This document shows positions 17,768 through 26,613 of a DNA stretch of 64,000 nt, piece by piece; the stretch's first letter is position 1; every line of letters starts with the position of its first letter. The position numbers were made by a program, and so were the translations under genes. The notes beneath the pieces are model-generated. The model was not told where the DNA came from and did not search any database. It saw only the letters and a list, made by a program, of their open reading frames with translations. Origin of the DNA: an uncultured Roseobacter sp. (GTDB lineage: Bacteria; Pseudomonadota; Alphaproteobacteria; Rhodobacterales; Rhodobacteraceae); contig NZ_CANLNE010000001.1 of assembly GCF_947492555.1 (NCBI RefSeq), positions 124,001 through 188,000 of the forward strand, in the 5' to 3' direction.

Positions 17768-18685
17768 CTAGAGAAACAGAACCAGCATCAGGATCGACAG
17801 GCACAGCACGGCCATACCGCCCAGCTCCCGCAGGCTCGAGCGCTCCTTGAAAAAGAAGACCGACGCGAGCAGGCTCATCACCAGCTCCACCTGGCCCACA
17901 GCCTTGACATAGGCGGCGGTCTGCAGCGTGAAGGCCAGAAACCAGCAGAACGACCCTGCCATCGACAGCATCCCCAGCCATCCCGCCACCCGGCGCGCGC
18001 CCCAGACAGCCCCGATCTGCGCTGCATCGCACCACGCCAGCCACAGCGCCATGCCGATCATCTGCGACCCGGTCACCGCCGCCAATGTCACGCCCGCGCG
18101 CAGCACCGGGTCCGTCGATGCGAGCTCCAGCGACGCGCCACGATAGCACACGGCGGAGACGGCAAAGAGCACGCCGGAGGCGAGGCCCAACCCGATCCCA
18201 CGGTTCCAGATAGCGCGCCCACCCCAGCCGGTGACATCTGGCGGCGTGGACAGCATCAGGACACCAACCAACCCCAGACCAATCGCCCCGAACGCAGCCC
18301 AGCTCACGCCCTCGCGCAACAGGACCAGTCCCACCACGACGGACAGGATGACTTCGGTTTTCATCAGCGTCACGCCAACAGCGAAATTGCGCAGCTTAAA
18401 AAGGCTGACAACGCAGACGGTTGCAACAACCTGCGCCAGACCGCCGCTCAAGGCATAGGCCCAGAAACGCGCGTCCAGAGAGGGCAGCATCTGCCCGGTG
18501 ACCTGCAGGTAGACCACCAACAGCAGTGACACCAAGGGGGCGGAGTAGAAAAACCGCGCGAAGGTCGCACCGGTCGGGGAGAGTGTCGCTGTGACGAGCA
18601 CCTTTTGCAGCATGAAGCGCAGGGTCTGAAAGGCTGCAGCGGCGAAGGCCACGAGAATCCAAAGATGAGGGGAGGCAAAGCTCAT
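17768..18685 (-). CDS. EamA/DMT-family transporter
   Basis: About 305 residues with roughly ten hydrophobic helices arranged as two EamA repeats (for example GVTLMKTEVILSVVVGLVLL in the first and AVGQVELVMSLLASVFFFKE in the second). Members export or import small metabolites or amino acids across the inner membrane; no substrate can be assigned. The gene ends head-to-head with the NUDIX gene. Confidence 0.88.
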   Translation of the reverse strand: MSFASPHLWILVAFAAAAFQTLRFMLQKVLVTATLSPTGATFARFFYSAPLVSLLLVVYLQVTGQMLPSLDARFWAYALSGGLAQVVATVCVVSLFKLRNFAVGVTLMKTEVILSVVVGLVLLREGVSWAAFGAIGLGLVGVLMLSTPPDVTGWGGRAIWNRGIGLGLASGVLFAVSAVCYRGASLELASTDPVLRAGVTLAAVTGSQMIGMALWLAWCDAAQIGAVWGARRVAGWLGMLSMAGSFCWFLAFTLQTAAYVKAVGQVELVMSLLASVFFFKERSSLRELGGMAVLCLSILMLVLFL

Positions 18686-18777
18686 GCCTCCTCTTGCCCC
18701 ATAAAGACAGGAAAAACCAGCGACTTACGAAGCGCGCGCGCACCATCCGGTGCCTGCGGCCCAAACCTGTGGGGTTG

Positions 18778-20250
18778 CTACCGCGGCGCGCCCACCGCGC
18801 GACCTGCCCCCGCGGGGCGCGGCAGGTGCTGTTGTGCCTCGGCAAAGCGACGCAGTGCCGCGTCGATCTCCGCACTTGGCTCGGCCGGGCGGCGCGTCTC
18901 GAGGCTCACGTGCAGCAGGAAGTGTTCCCCCGTGGCCAGCAAACGACCCCCCTCCACCATCTCGTGCCACAGGTGCATCTTCTTGCCACCGCCCGCCAGC
19001 ACACGCGTATGGACCTCGATCACAGCGCCCGCATGCACCTCGTCGAGGTGCCGGATATGTGTCTCTGCGGTGAAATAGCTACCACCCGAGGCAATGTAGG
19101 CCGCGTCACAGCCGATCAACTCCATGAACCGGTCGGTGGCATCCCCGAAAGCCTGCAGGTATTTTGCCTCGTTCATGTGACCGTTGTAGTCGGTCCAGTC
19201 GAGCGGCACCGCGCGGCGGATCGTCAAAATCGGGGCCGCCGGATCATCGACATCCGCGGCGCGCTGTCCCAGCGCCGTATCCTGCCGCAGCTGGCGTTCC
19301 TGCGCCTGCAACAAGGCGCCCGCCCCCCAATCCTGTGCCTTCAGCGCCCGCATCATGGCCACGAGATTATTGTCCCGAATGCGTTCCAGATCGCGGATCG
19401 AGTGGTGCCCTGATTGCGCGTCCGACTGGCCTGCGATCAGATCGACCAATTCGTCGGTGAACTCCGGCACATCCATCAGCTTGGTCCACGGCCATTTCAG
19501 CGCGGGGCCGAATTGCGCCATGAAGTGTTTCATCCCCGCCTCGCCCCCGGCCACGCGGTAGGTCTCGAAAAGCCCCATCTGTGCCCAGCGGATGCCGAAC
19601 CCATAGCGGATCGCGTCGTCGATTTCCTCCGTGGTGGCGATGCCGTCCTTGACCAGCCACAGCGCCTCGCGCCAGACGGCCTCCAGAAACCGGTCCGCCA
19701 CATGGGCGTCGATTTCCTTTTTCAGATGCAGCGGATGCATGCCGATCCTGGTCAGCATGCTCTTGGCCGCCCCCAGCAGGCCCGGATCTGTGGCATCGGT
19801 GGTCACGACCTCGACCAAGGGCAACAAATAAACGGGATTGAACGGGTGGCAGACCATGATCTGCCCCGGCCGCAGCGCCGTCGCCTGCAACTTCGATGGC
19901 TTGAACCCGGAGGTCGACGAGCCGATCACCGCACCGGGATCGCAGGTCGCCTGTATCGCGGCAAAGGTCTGGTGTTTGACCTCGAGCCGTTCCGGCACGC
20001 TTTCCTGTATCCACTCTGCGCCCGCTACGGCGCTTTCGATCGTGTCGTGAAAGGACAGCGCGCCTTCGGCGGGCAGCGCCATGTCCAGCAGCCCCGGCAG
20101 CGACCGCCGGGCGTTGCCCAACACCGCGCCGATCTTGCGCTGCGCCTCGGCGTCGGGGTCGTAGACCTGCACGTCCCAGCCGTTCAACAAAAAGCGCGCG
20201 GCCCAGCCACCGCCGATCACGCCCCCCCCAATGATCGCCGCTGTTGTCAT
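18778..20250 (-). CDS. L-carnitine 3-dehydrogenase fused to betainyl-CoA thioesterase
   Basis: About 490 residues, two enzymes in one chain. Residues 1-310 are a 3-hydroxyacyl-CoA-dehydrogenase-type NAD enzyme: GGGVIGGGWAARFLLNGWDV Rossmann loop, GSSTSGF, and HPFNPVYLLPLVEVV, the known signature of carnitine dehydrogenases. Residues 330-475 are a hotdog thioesterase (DWTDYNGHMNEAKYLQAFGD). In Pseudomonas these are separate (cdhA, cdhB): the first oxidises L-carnitine to 3-dehydrocarnitine, the second hydrolyses betainyl-CoA to glycine betaine. Fusions of the two occur in alphaproteobacteria. The start overlaps the lipocalin stop by four bases, in one operon with the cleavage enzyme. Confidence 0.9.
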   Translation of the reverse strand: MTTAAIIGGGVIGGGWAARFLLNGWDVQVYDPDAEAQRKIGAVLGNARRSLPGLLDMALPAEGALSFHDTIESAVAGAEWIQESVPERLEVKHQTFAAIQATCDPGAVIGSSTSGFKPSKLQATALRPGQIMVCHPFNPVYLLPLVEVVTTDATDPGLLGAAKSMLTRIGMHPLHLKKEIDAHVADRFLEAVWREALWLVKDGIATTEEIDDAIRYGFGIRWAQMGLFETYRVAGGEAGMKHFMAQFGPALKWPWTKLMDVPEFTDELVDLIAGQSDAQSGHHSIRDLERIRDNNLVAMMRALKAQDWGAGALLQAQERQLRQDTALGQRAADVDDPAAPILTIRRAVPLDWTDYNGHMNEAKYLQAFGDATDRFMELIGCDAAYIASGGSYFTAETHIRHLDEVHAGAVIEVHTRVLAGGGKKMHLWHEMVEGGRLLATGEHFLLHVSLETRRPAEPSAEIDAALRRFAEAQQHLPRPAGAGRAVGAPR

Positions 20251-20834
20251 TTGATCCCCTCCTGCAACCGACTGACGTCGTAGCCGTTGAACGCCATGAT
20301 CTCGCGCGCCGCAGCAAATCTGTCAGCGCGCAGCCCGTGCGACCTGTTGAGAATCCAGCCCATTTCACCCGAGGGTGTGCCGATCACTGCTGTTTGCGCG
20401 TCCTCATCCATCCACATCACCCAGAGGGCGCGTGCGGATACGTCCAGATCAGCGCTTTGCGCCTGCAAGACCCCACGCGGGTTCACCGCCAAGGGCACAT
20501 CAAGAGCCGCAGCACCAACACCGCAGAACACCGCAAGCCGAGGTGCCGTATGAGCCGTTTCCGCTTGCCAGCGCTGATCGAGGCAGGCCGGGAAAAAATC
20601 TGTGGGATAGGCTGCGGCAACGTACCAGACGCCGTCGAAATTCTGCGGCGTGAAACGGGTTGTGGCCGTGATCGGCACGGATTGATCGCGAAATCCTGGG
20701 TCCGGCGGCGGCGCACAGGCGGTGATCAGGGCCGCGCCAGCGCAAAGCATCCCCAGCCATATCCTGTGCCGCACATCAGCGAAAAGACGCGAAGCCAATG
20801 CGATGAATTTCCTGGAAATGGAGGCATCGTTCAT
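20247..20834 (-). CDS. lipocalin-type lipoprotein
   Basis: About 195 residues from ATG 20834, which overlaps the stop of the upstream gene by four bases. A signal with a lipobox (LCAGAALITAC) predicts a lipoprotein. The lipocalin G-x-W motif is present as NFDGVWYVAAAYPTDFFP, and the C-terminus has DAQTAVIGTPSGEMGWILNR, as in Blc-like lipocalins. Lipocalins bind small hydrophobic or amphipathic ligands. The unusual point is its place: overlapping by four bases on both sides with carnitine catabolic genes, so it is translationally coupled to them. Role unknown; acyl-carnitine or lipid-derived ligand binding is a guess. Confidence 0.8.
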   Translation of the reverse strand: MNDASISRKFIALASRLFADVRHRIWLGMLCAGAALITACAPPPDPGFRDQSVPITATTRFTPQNFDGVWYVAAAYPTDFFPACLDQRWQAETAHTAPRLAVFCGVGAAALDVPLAVNPRGVLQAQSADLDVSARALWVMWMDEDAQTAVIGTPSGEMGWILNRSHGLRADRFAAAREIMAFNGYDVSRLQEGIK

Positions 20835-21745
20835 GAGTGCGGTGCCCGTTTGACCAGCCCCAGCTTCTCCCGCACCTCGGCGGCACCAATGACCCGCGCA
20901 CCCATGTTCTCGATGATCGTGCCTGCGCGTTCGACCAACTGCCAGTTCTCCGCCAGCACGCCCTTGTCGAGCCAGAGATTGTCCTCCAGCCCGACCCGCA
21001 CATGCCCCCCCGCCAGCACCGCTGCGGCGACATAAGCCATCTGGTTGCGCCCCAGCGAAAAGGCCGAGAAGGTCCAATCCTGTGGCACATTATTGACCAT
21101 CGCCATAAAGGTATTGAGATCATTGGGCGCACCCCAGGGCACCCCCATGCAGAGCTGCACCAGCGCGGGCGCCTCCAGCACGCCCTCTGCCACCAGCTGC
21201 TTTGCGTACCACAGATGGCCGGTGTCAAAGGCCTCGATCTCAGGCTTCACGCCCAATTCCGTCATCATGCGGCCCATTGCGGCCAACATGCCGGGCGTGT
21301 TTGTCATCACGTAATCGGCTTCGGCGAAATTCATCGTGCCGCAATCGAGCGTGCATATCTCCGGCAGGCACTCAGCCACATGCGCCACACGCGCCGCAGC
21401 GCCGATCATATCGGTCCCCTCCTGCTTCAGCGGCAGCGGGTTTTCGGTATCACCAAACACCATGTCGCCCCCCATCCCCGCCGTCAGGTTCAGCACAATA
21501 TCCACGTCAGCGTCGCGAATGCGGTCTGTAACCTCCCGGTAGTATTCAAGTTTCCGGCTCGGCGCGCCGGTTTCCGGGTCGCGTACGTGACAGTGCACCA
21601 CCGCCGCCCCGGCCTTGGCGGCTGCAATCGCACTGGTGGCGATTTCCTTGGGCGACCGCGGCACATGCGGGCTGCGATCCTGCGTGCTGCCAGAGCCGGT
21701 TACGGCACAGGTGATGAAAACCTCGTTGTTCATGGTCAGCGGCAT
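20831..21745 (-). CDS. cdhC: dehydrocarnitine cleavage enzyme (BKACE family)
   Basis: About 304 residues; GGGAG lies 7 bases before ATG 21745. This is a beta-keto acid cleavage enzyme (BKACE, DUF849): metal-binding VVHCHVRDPETG, NLTAGMGGDM, IEAFDTGHLWYAKQL and HVRVGLEDNLWLDKG. In carnitine degradation such an enzyme takes 3-dehydrocarnitine plus acetyl-CoA to betainyl-CoA and acetoacetate. The family as a whole uses several beta-keto acids, and the assignment rests on the neighbouring carnitine dehydrogenase/thioesterase. First gene of the operon, divergent from the GlxA-type regulator. Confidence 0.88.
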   Translation of the reverse strand: MPLTMNNEVFITCAVTGSGSTQDRSPHVPRSPKEIATSAIAAAKAGAAVVHCHVRDPETGAPSRKLEYYREVTDRIRDADVDIVLNLTAGMGGDMVFGDTENPLPLKQEGTDMIGAAARVAHVAECLPEICTLDCGTMNFAEADYVMTNTPGMLAAMGRMMTELGVKPEIEAFDTGHLWYAKQLVAEGVLEAPALVQLCMGVPWGAPNDLNTFMAMVNNVPQDWTFSAFSLGRNQMAYVAAAVLAGGHVRVGLEDNLWLDKGVLAENWQLVERAGTIIENMGARVIGAAEVREKLGLVKRAPHS

Positions 21746-21822
21746 CCGGAATCTCCCTTGTCTCTGCGGCCAGCATGACCGAGAAACAACCGCAATACTT
21801 GCTGTAATGCGAAGTGAATTTG

Positions 21823-22821
21823 ATGAAATCCGTACATCTCATGCGGACAACCGTGCTGGTGCTGGAGGAAACCAACACCTTGACCTTCGCCGCCGCGGTC
21901 GACCCGATGCGCGCGGCGAACCGGCATGCGCATCGCCCGGTTTTCACCTGGCAGTTCGCAACACCGACGAACCGCGATGTGGCGCTGACCAGCGGGTTGG
22001 TTGTCCCCGCCGCCCCCCTAAACCGCGCGTCACCCTGCGACCTGCTGATCGTTGTTGCTGGCTTCGATCCGGACGCCAAGGCCACGCCTGCCTTATGTGC
22101 CAGCCTGCGCCGCCTCGCGGCAACCGCCCGCATCGTGGCGGGCATTGATGGTGGGCCCTGGGTCATGGCACGCGCCGGTTTGCTGGACGGATACAAAGCC
22201 ACCACCCATTGGGAAGATCTTCAGGAATTTACCCAGCAGTTTCCCGACGTGATCACCCTCGACGCCCGTTTCGTGGAGAGCGGCCCGCGGATGACCAGCG
22301 GCGGTGCCGCACCGGCCATTGAAATGATGCTGCACCTGATCGCGGTGCAGAACGGTGCTGCACTGGCCGACCGCGTGGCAGGCAGCTTTATCTACGACAT
22401 CAGTTCGACACCGGCGCGACCGCAAGGACGGCAGCAGCTTGGGATGCATCATTCGCCGGTGACCGCGCGGGCGCATGACATCATGCAGGCGCACCTGGAG
22501 GACCCCGTCGCGATTGCCTCCATTGCGCAACAACTCGGGCTGAGCGTCAGGGCGCTGCAATTGCAGTTTCGCACGCGTCTGGACCGGACCCCACAGGCGC
22601 ATTACCTCGGGCTGCGCCTAGCGGAAGCGGACAGATTGGTGACACAGACGGTCCTGCCCTTGCAGGATGTGGCCCTGCGCACAGGGTTTGGATCACAATC
22701 GAGCTTTGCGCGCGCGTACCGGCATCATTTTGAGACATCCGCTCGGCAACGCAGAGCGTCAATGGACAGGATCAATAGGGCATCGGATGCTGACGATGCG
22801 CCGCATCGATCTCCTTTATAA
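21823..22821 (+). CDS. GlxA/CdhR-type AraC-family regulator of carnitine use
   Basis: About 332 residues. Residues 1-185 form a class I glutamine-amidotransferase-like (DJ-1/PfpI) domain without the catalytic Cys (GIDGGPWVMARAGLLDGYKA). Residues 205-310 form the AraC DNA-binding domain (IASIAQQLGLSVRALQLQFR, VALRTGFGSQSSFARAYRHH). ATG 21823 is used; GTG 21814 is also in frame. In Pseudomonas the same family (CdhR) activates the carnitine operon, and here the gene is divergent from cdhC with 77 bases between, so it is very likely the local activator. The 3' end overlaps the convergent aldo/keto reductase gene by 50 bases. Confidence 0.87.
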   Translation: MKSVHLMRTTVLVLEETNTLTFAAAVDPMRAANRHAHRPVFTWQFATPTNRDVALTSGLVVPAAPLNRASPCDLLIVVAGFDPDAKATPALCASLRRLAATARIVAGIDGGPWVMARAGLLDGYKATTHWEDLQEFTQQFPDVITLDARFVESGPRMTSGGAAPAIEMMLHLIAVQNGAALADRVAGSFIYDISSTPARPQGRQQLGMHHSPVTARAHDIMQAHLEDPVAIASIAQQLGLSVRALQLQFRTRLDRTPQAHYLGLRLAEADRLVTQTVLPLQDVALRTGFGSQSSFARAYRHHFETSARQRRASMDRINRASDADDAPHRSPL

Positions 22822-23815
22822 CCTCATCGCTCAGCGTCAGATCAATGGCGCCCAGACAGGTTTCCAGCTGTTCCATCGTGGTGGAGCCAAAGATGATCGA
22901 CCCCATGAAAGGCCGGTTTTTGCACCACGCCAGTGCCATCTGGGCCGGATCGAGACCATGACGCTGCGCGATATCGAGATAGGCATCCACGGCGGCAAAG
23001 GCCCGTTCGCTCTTGCGTCCACCCAGATCGGCGTTCAGCGACATACGGGATTTCTCCGGCACCGCGCCGTTTTGGTATTTGCCTGTCAACAACCCCGCAG
23101 CCAGCGGTGAGAAAGCCAAAAGCGGGACGTCTTCCTGCACACTCATCTCGGCCATGTCAGTGTCATAAAGACGGCAAAGCAGCGAATATTCGTTCTGCAC
23201 CGACGCGACGCGCGGCCCGCCCATCTCTTCGGCGGCCTCCAACCATTTCGTGGTGCCCCAGGCGCTTTCATTGCTAAGGCCAAAGGCGCGGATGGTGCCA
23301 CGCTTGACCTCCTCCTGCAGCGCCCCCAGCGCATCCACCATGTGTTCCTGCGTGTCCAGCATCAGCTGGCTGGTGGGATCATAGGACCAGTTCTTGCGGA
23401 ACATGTAGCTGCCGCGATTGGGCCAATGAAACTGGTAAAGATCGATGTAATCCGTCTTGAGACGGCGCAGCGACCCTTCGATAGCTTCGGGAATTGTCTC
23501 CGACGAAATCGGCGCGCCTTCGCGTACGGCGGCCAGCCCTTCCCCGGAATGCTTGGTCGCAAGAACCACATCCTCGCGGCGCATGTCGCGCTCAAACCAC
23601 AGGCCAATGATGCGCTCCGTCCGGCCGATGGTCTCTGCGCTGACCGGGTTTACCGGGTACATTTCTGCCGTGTCGATGAAATTGATGCCCGCATCAAGCG
23701 CCCGGTCGATCTGGTCGTGGGCTTCCTCCGCGCTGTTCTGCGTACCCCAGGTCATGGAGCCCAGACAAAACTCGGAAACCTCGATCTTCGTACGTCCGAG
23801 CCTGTTCATTTTCAT
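22772..23815 (-). CDS. aldo/keto reductase (Tas-like)
   Basis: About 347 residues with the AKR fold and catalytic set: Asp and Tyr in NFIDTAEMYPV, Lys in VLATKHSGE, His in YQFHWPNRG, and an NADP-binding C-terminus (GSIIFGSTTMEQLETCLGAI). The length and the insertion after the Tyr match the Tas/YajO-like branch. GAGG lies 8 bases before the ATG. Substrate unknown; soluble. The 3' end overlaps the regulator gene, and the start is about 110 bases from the SOS box of the divergent imuA-like gene. Confidence 0.9.
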   Translation of the reverse strand: MKMNRLGRTKIEVSEFCLGSMTWGTQNSAEEAHDQIDRALDAGINFIDTAEMYPVNPVSAETIGRTERIIGLWFERDMRREDVVLATKHSGEGLAAVREGAPISSETIPEAIEGSLRRLKTDYIDLYQFHWPNRGSYMFRKNWSYDPTSQLMLDTQEHMVDALGALQEEVKRGTIRAFGLSNESAWGTTKWLEAAEEMGGPRVASVQNEYSLLCRLYDTDMAEMSVQEDVPLLAFSPLAAGLLTGKYQNGAVPEKSRMSLNADLGGRKSERAFAAVDAYLDIAQRHGLDPAQMALAWCKNRPFMGSIIFGSTTMEQLETCLGAIDLTLSDEVIKEIDAAHRQHPMPY

Positions 23816-23922
23816 CGCGGCATCCTCTTTATCGCGTGTCGGGCGTCACACTACCCCGCATCGCCGTGGCTGCAAGCTGATTTACCTGCGGAAACTTCTT
23901 TAAAATCACGGAAAATGATTGA

Positions 23923-23937
23923 GAACAAAAAAAGAAC
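23923..23937 (+). promoter_or_regulatory. LexA (SOS) box, GAAC-N7-GAAC
   Basis: GAAC at 23923-23926 and GAAC at 23934-23937 are separated by seven A's, exactly the direct-repeat SOS box known for alphaproteobacterial LexA. It lies 16 bases upstream of the imuA-like start, overlapping its likely promoter. Confidence 0.85.
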
Positions 23938-23953
23938 AAAATATAGTTGCGCC

Positions 23954-24568
23954 ATGTCTGTCCCGCATCCTCTTCTAAGTCGGCGGCCTGCACGCAAGGG
24001 ATCCGCCGTGCCGCTTTTCCCTGCAACCGAATTTCATCTGGCGCAGGCGCGGGTGCATGAAGCCTGTGGCCTGGCCCGGCGCACTCTGGCCCTGTGGGTC
24101 GCCGCACAGACCGAAGGACCGGTGATCTGGATTGCCCCTTCCTGGGCGCAGGAACAGCTGCATTGTGCGGGTGTGGCCGACTGGATCGACCCTGCGCGGC
24201 TCACCTTCATCCAGCCGCGCCGCCCGGATGATGTGCTTTGGACCATGGAAGAAGTGTTGCGCGCCGGGGTCGTGGCGCTGACGGTCGCGGATCTGCCCGG
24301 CCTGCCGGGATTGACGCAGGTGCGGCGCATGCACCTGGCCGCCGAGACCGGGGCCGGTACGGGACACTGCGCGCCGCTGGGTCTGTTGCTGACGCCCGGC
24401 ATCGGAGGCGCTGCGGGAGTGGAGACCCGCTGGCACCTCTCCCCTGCCCACACCAGAGGTCCCGAGGGATGGAGGCTGGCCCGCATGCGGGCGCGGGCCG
24501 CGCCCCAAAAAACATGGGACGTTCACCGCCCGACACGAAAAGCGCCCCCACAGATCAAGACAGCGTGA
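23954..24568 (+). CDS. imuA: ImuA-like SOS protein (mutasome component family)
   Basis: About 204 residues from ATG 23954. Features of the ImuA family include VHEACGLARRTLALWVAAQ, GPVIWIAPSWAQEQLHCAG, DPARLTFIQPRRPDDVLWTM, EEVLRAGVVALTVADL and TQVRRMHLAAETGAGTGHC. ImuA works with ImuB and DnaE2 in damage-induced translesion synthesis. Here no imuB or dnaE2 follows; the next gene is a YceI protein on the same strand. A perfect GAAC-N7-GAAC box overlaps the promoter, so the gene is still damage-inducible by design. It is either a stand-alone paralogue or a relic of a split cassette. Confidence 0.8.
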   Translation: MSVPHPLLSRRPARKGSAVPLFPATEFHLAQARVHEACGLARRTLALWVAAQTEGPVIWIAPSWAQEQLHCAGVADWIDPARLTFIQPRRPDDVLWTMEEVLRAGVVALTVADLPGLPGLTQVRRMHLAAETGAGTGHCAPLGLLLTPGIGGAAGVETRWHLSPAHTRGPEGWRLARMRARAAPQKTWDVHRPTRKAPPQIKTA

Positions 24569-24628
24569 AAAGACTGGCAAGCGCGCGGAAAAAGCTATCT
24601 ATATGAAGAGCTTCAAGGAGGCGCTCAC

Positions 24629-25225
24629 ATGTCGCTGCAGCTTTCAAGACGCCTGCTGATCACCGCTGGTCTGGCCAGTTGGGCAACGGCCGGGTTGGCG
24701 GCCTCGCAACGCTACGAATTGGTGCGGGAACGCTCTCGTGTCGCCTTCATTTTCGCAGTCAGCGGTGCCAGCCAGACCGGCACCGTGCCCATCCGCTCCG
24801 CCGATATCCGCGTAGATACGCGCAACCTCGCCCGGTCCAGCGCCGATGTCACCGCCGATATCCGAAGTGCCAGGGCCGGGATGCTCTTCGTGACGCAGGC
24901 CCTGCTCAGCCCGTCAGTTCTCGACGCTGAAAACCACCCGATTGTGCGGTACAAATCCACCAGGATCACGCTTGGTCGCGCCGGTCGCATCTCCGACGGG
25001 GCAAGGATCGACGGGGAGCTGACATTGCGCGGCGTGACCCGCCCGTTGCAATTGGCAGCCAGCCTGACGCGACCTGCCGGCACCGCGCCGGATGATCTGT
25101 CCGTCCTGAACATCCGCTTGACCGGGATGCTGAGCCGCGCCGCTTTCGGGGCAACCGGCTATCCAAAACTGGTCGACGATCCGGTCAATCTCGACATCAG
25201 CGCAGAAATCCGGCGCAGCGGCTGA
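24629..25225 (+). CDS. YceI-family periplasmic protein
   Basis: About 198 residues with a signal peptide (RRLLITAGLASWATAGLAAS) and a YceI lipocalin-like barrel: SRVAFIFAVSGASQTGTVPI, DAENHPIVRYKSTRI and GELTLRGVTRPLQLAASLT. YceI proteins bind isoprenoid-like ligands in the periplasm. An AAGGAGG ribosome binding site precedes the ATG. Some divergence from the usual N-terminal consensus is seen, with a shortened first strand. Confidence 0.85.
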   Translation: MSLQLSRRLLITAGLASWATAGLAASQRYELVRERSRVAFIFAVSGASQTGTVPIRSADIRVDTRNLARSSADVTADIRSARAGMLFVTQALLSPSVLDAENHPIVRYKSTRITLGRAGRISDGARIDGELTLRGVTRPLQLAASLTRPAGTAPDDLSVLNIRLTGMLSRAAFGATGYPKLVDDPVNLDISAEIRRSG

Positions 25226-25275
25226 AAACGACGCGCTTTGTCGAATAACCGATAGGGCGCGATGCCTAAGCTGCT

Positions 25276-26520
25276 ATGGCTTTGGTCACTATGCGCCTGC
25301 TCATCTCCTTTGCCGCCCTCTTCCTCTCGGTTCTGCTCCTGCAACTTTCCTCTGGCGGTGTTGGCCCACTCGACGCGCTGTCCGGCCTGGCACTGGGGTT
25401 TACCAAACAGGACATCGGCCTGCTGGGGTCCGCGCATTTTCTCGGGTTTTTCATAGGGTGCTGGTGGGCGCCGCGCCTCATGGGCAGCGTCGGCCATTCG
25501 CGCGCCTTCGCCGCCTTCACCGCCGCAGGGGCCATCGGATTAATGAGCCACATGCTGGTGATCGATCCTTATGCATGGGCGCTGATGCGGGTGGCCTCGG
25601 GCATGTGCGTCGCCGGGTGCTACACCGTCATCGAAGCCTGGTTGCAGGCCAAGGTCACCAATGAAACGCGCGGACGCACCATGGGTGTTTATCGGGTGGT
25701 TGATATGACCGGGTCGATGGCCGCGCAGATGATCATCGGCGTTTTGGAACCCGCGAGCTACGTCTCCTACAACCTGCTTGCCATTGTGTGCTGTGCCGCG
25801 CTGCTGCCGCTGACCCTGACCACCGTCCGCCAGCCCGAAACGCCCGCATCGCCCCGGCTGCGCCCGCGTCTGGCGCACGAACGCTCTCCTCTCGCAGCCG
25901 CCGCCGTTCTGGTCGCAGCCCTGTCCAGCGCGTCCTTCCGTATGGTGGGTCCTGTCTATGGGCAGGAAGTCGGCCTGAGCAACGATCAGATCGCCTATTT
26001 TCTGACGGCCTTCGTTTTGGGGGGCGCCTTGGGTCAGCTGCCCATTGGTTGGCTTGCGGATAAATTTGATCGACGGCGGGTGCTGATCTGGCTGTCCATT
26101 TCTGCCGTTGCCAGTTCGGCCATCACCATTCTTGCCGCCGATCTTGGCACGTTGGGCATCATGCTGACGGCCGGGCTCTTCGGGTTGACGACCTTCCCCA
26201 TCTATTCCGTCGCCGCCGCACATGCACATGATTTTGCAAATGATGATGAACGTGTCGAACTTTCAGCCGCGTTGATGTTCTATTTCGCCTTGGGCGCAAT
26301 CGCAGCACCCTATGTGGCCTCCATGCTGATTGACGGGTTTGGTCCCAAAGCTCTCTTCGTGATGATTGCCGCCGGTCACATCCTGCTGGTGGTCTTTGGG
26401 CTAACCCGCATGCGCGCGCGCCCGGCGCCATCTGATCGCACGCGATACACCTATGCGCCCCGCACATCCTTCACGGTCGGGCGCCTGATCCGCCGCGCCC
26501 GGACCCGGTCTGACGACTGA
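25276..26520 (+). CDS. MFS transporter (YcaD-like)
   Basis: About 414 residues with twelve hydrophobic segments in two halves. The cytoplasmic loop signature is GWLADKFDRRRVLIWLSISA in the second half; RVASGMCVAGCYTVIEAWLQ lies in the first half. It resembles the YcaD/UMF2-like branch of the major facilitator superfamily. Inner-membrane transporter; substrate unknown. A cytoplasmic Arg-rich tail ends the protein. Confidence 0.87.
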   Translation: MALVTMRLLISFAALFLSVLLLQLSSGGVGPLDALSGLALGFTKQDIGLLGSAHFLGFFIGCWWAPRLMGSVGHSRAFAAFTAAGAIGLMSHMLVIDPYAWALMRVASGMCVAGCYTVIEAWLQAKVTNETRGRTMGVYRVVDMTGSMAAQMIIGVLEPASYVSYNLLAIVCCAALLPLTLTTVRQPETPASPRLRPRLAHERSPLAAAAVLVAALSSASFRMVGPVYGQEVGLSNDQIAYFLTAFVLGGALGQLPIGWLADKFDRRRVLIWLSISAVASSAITILAADLGTLGIMLTAGLFGLTTFPIYSVAAAHAHDFANDDERVELSAALMFYFALGAIAAPYVASMLIDGFGPKALFVMIAAGHILLVVFGLTRMRARPAPSDRTRYTYAPRTSFTVGRLIRRARTRSDD

Positions 26521-26613
26521 CATTGGCGTATGTGCGACGCGAATTCGCCGTAGCCCTTGCGTGAAACCTGCGTTAGATGAGGCGGACAGGTCAGAATTCA
26601 CGAGGCTTCCCCC

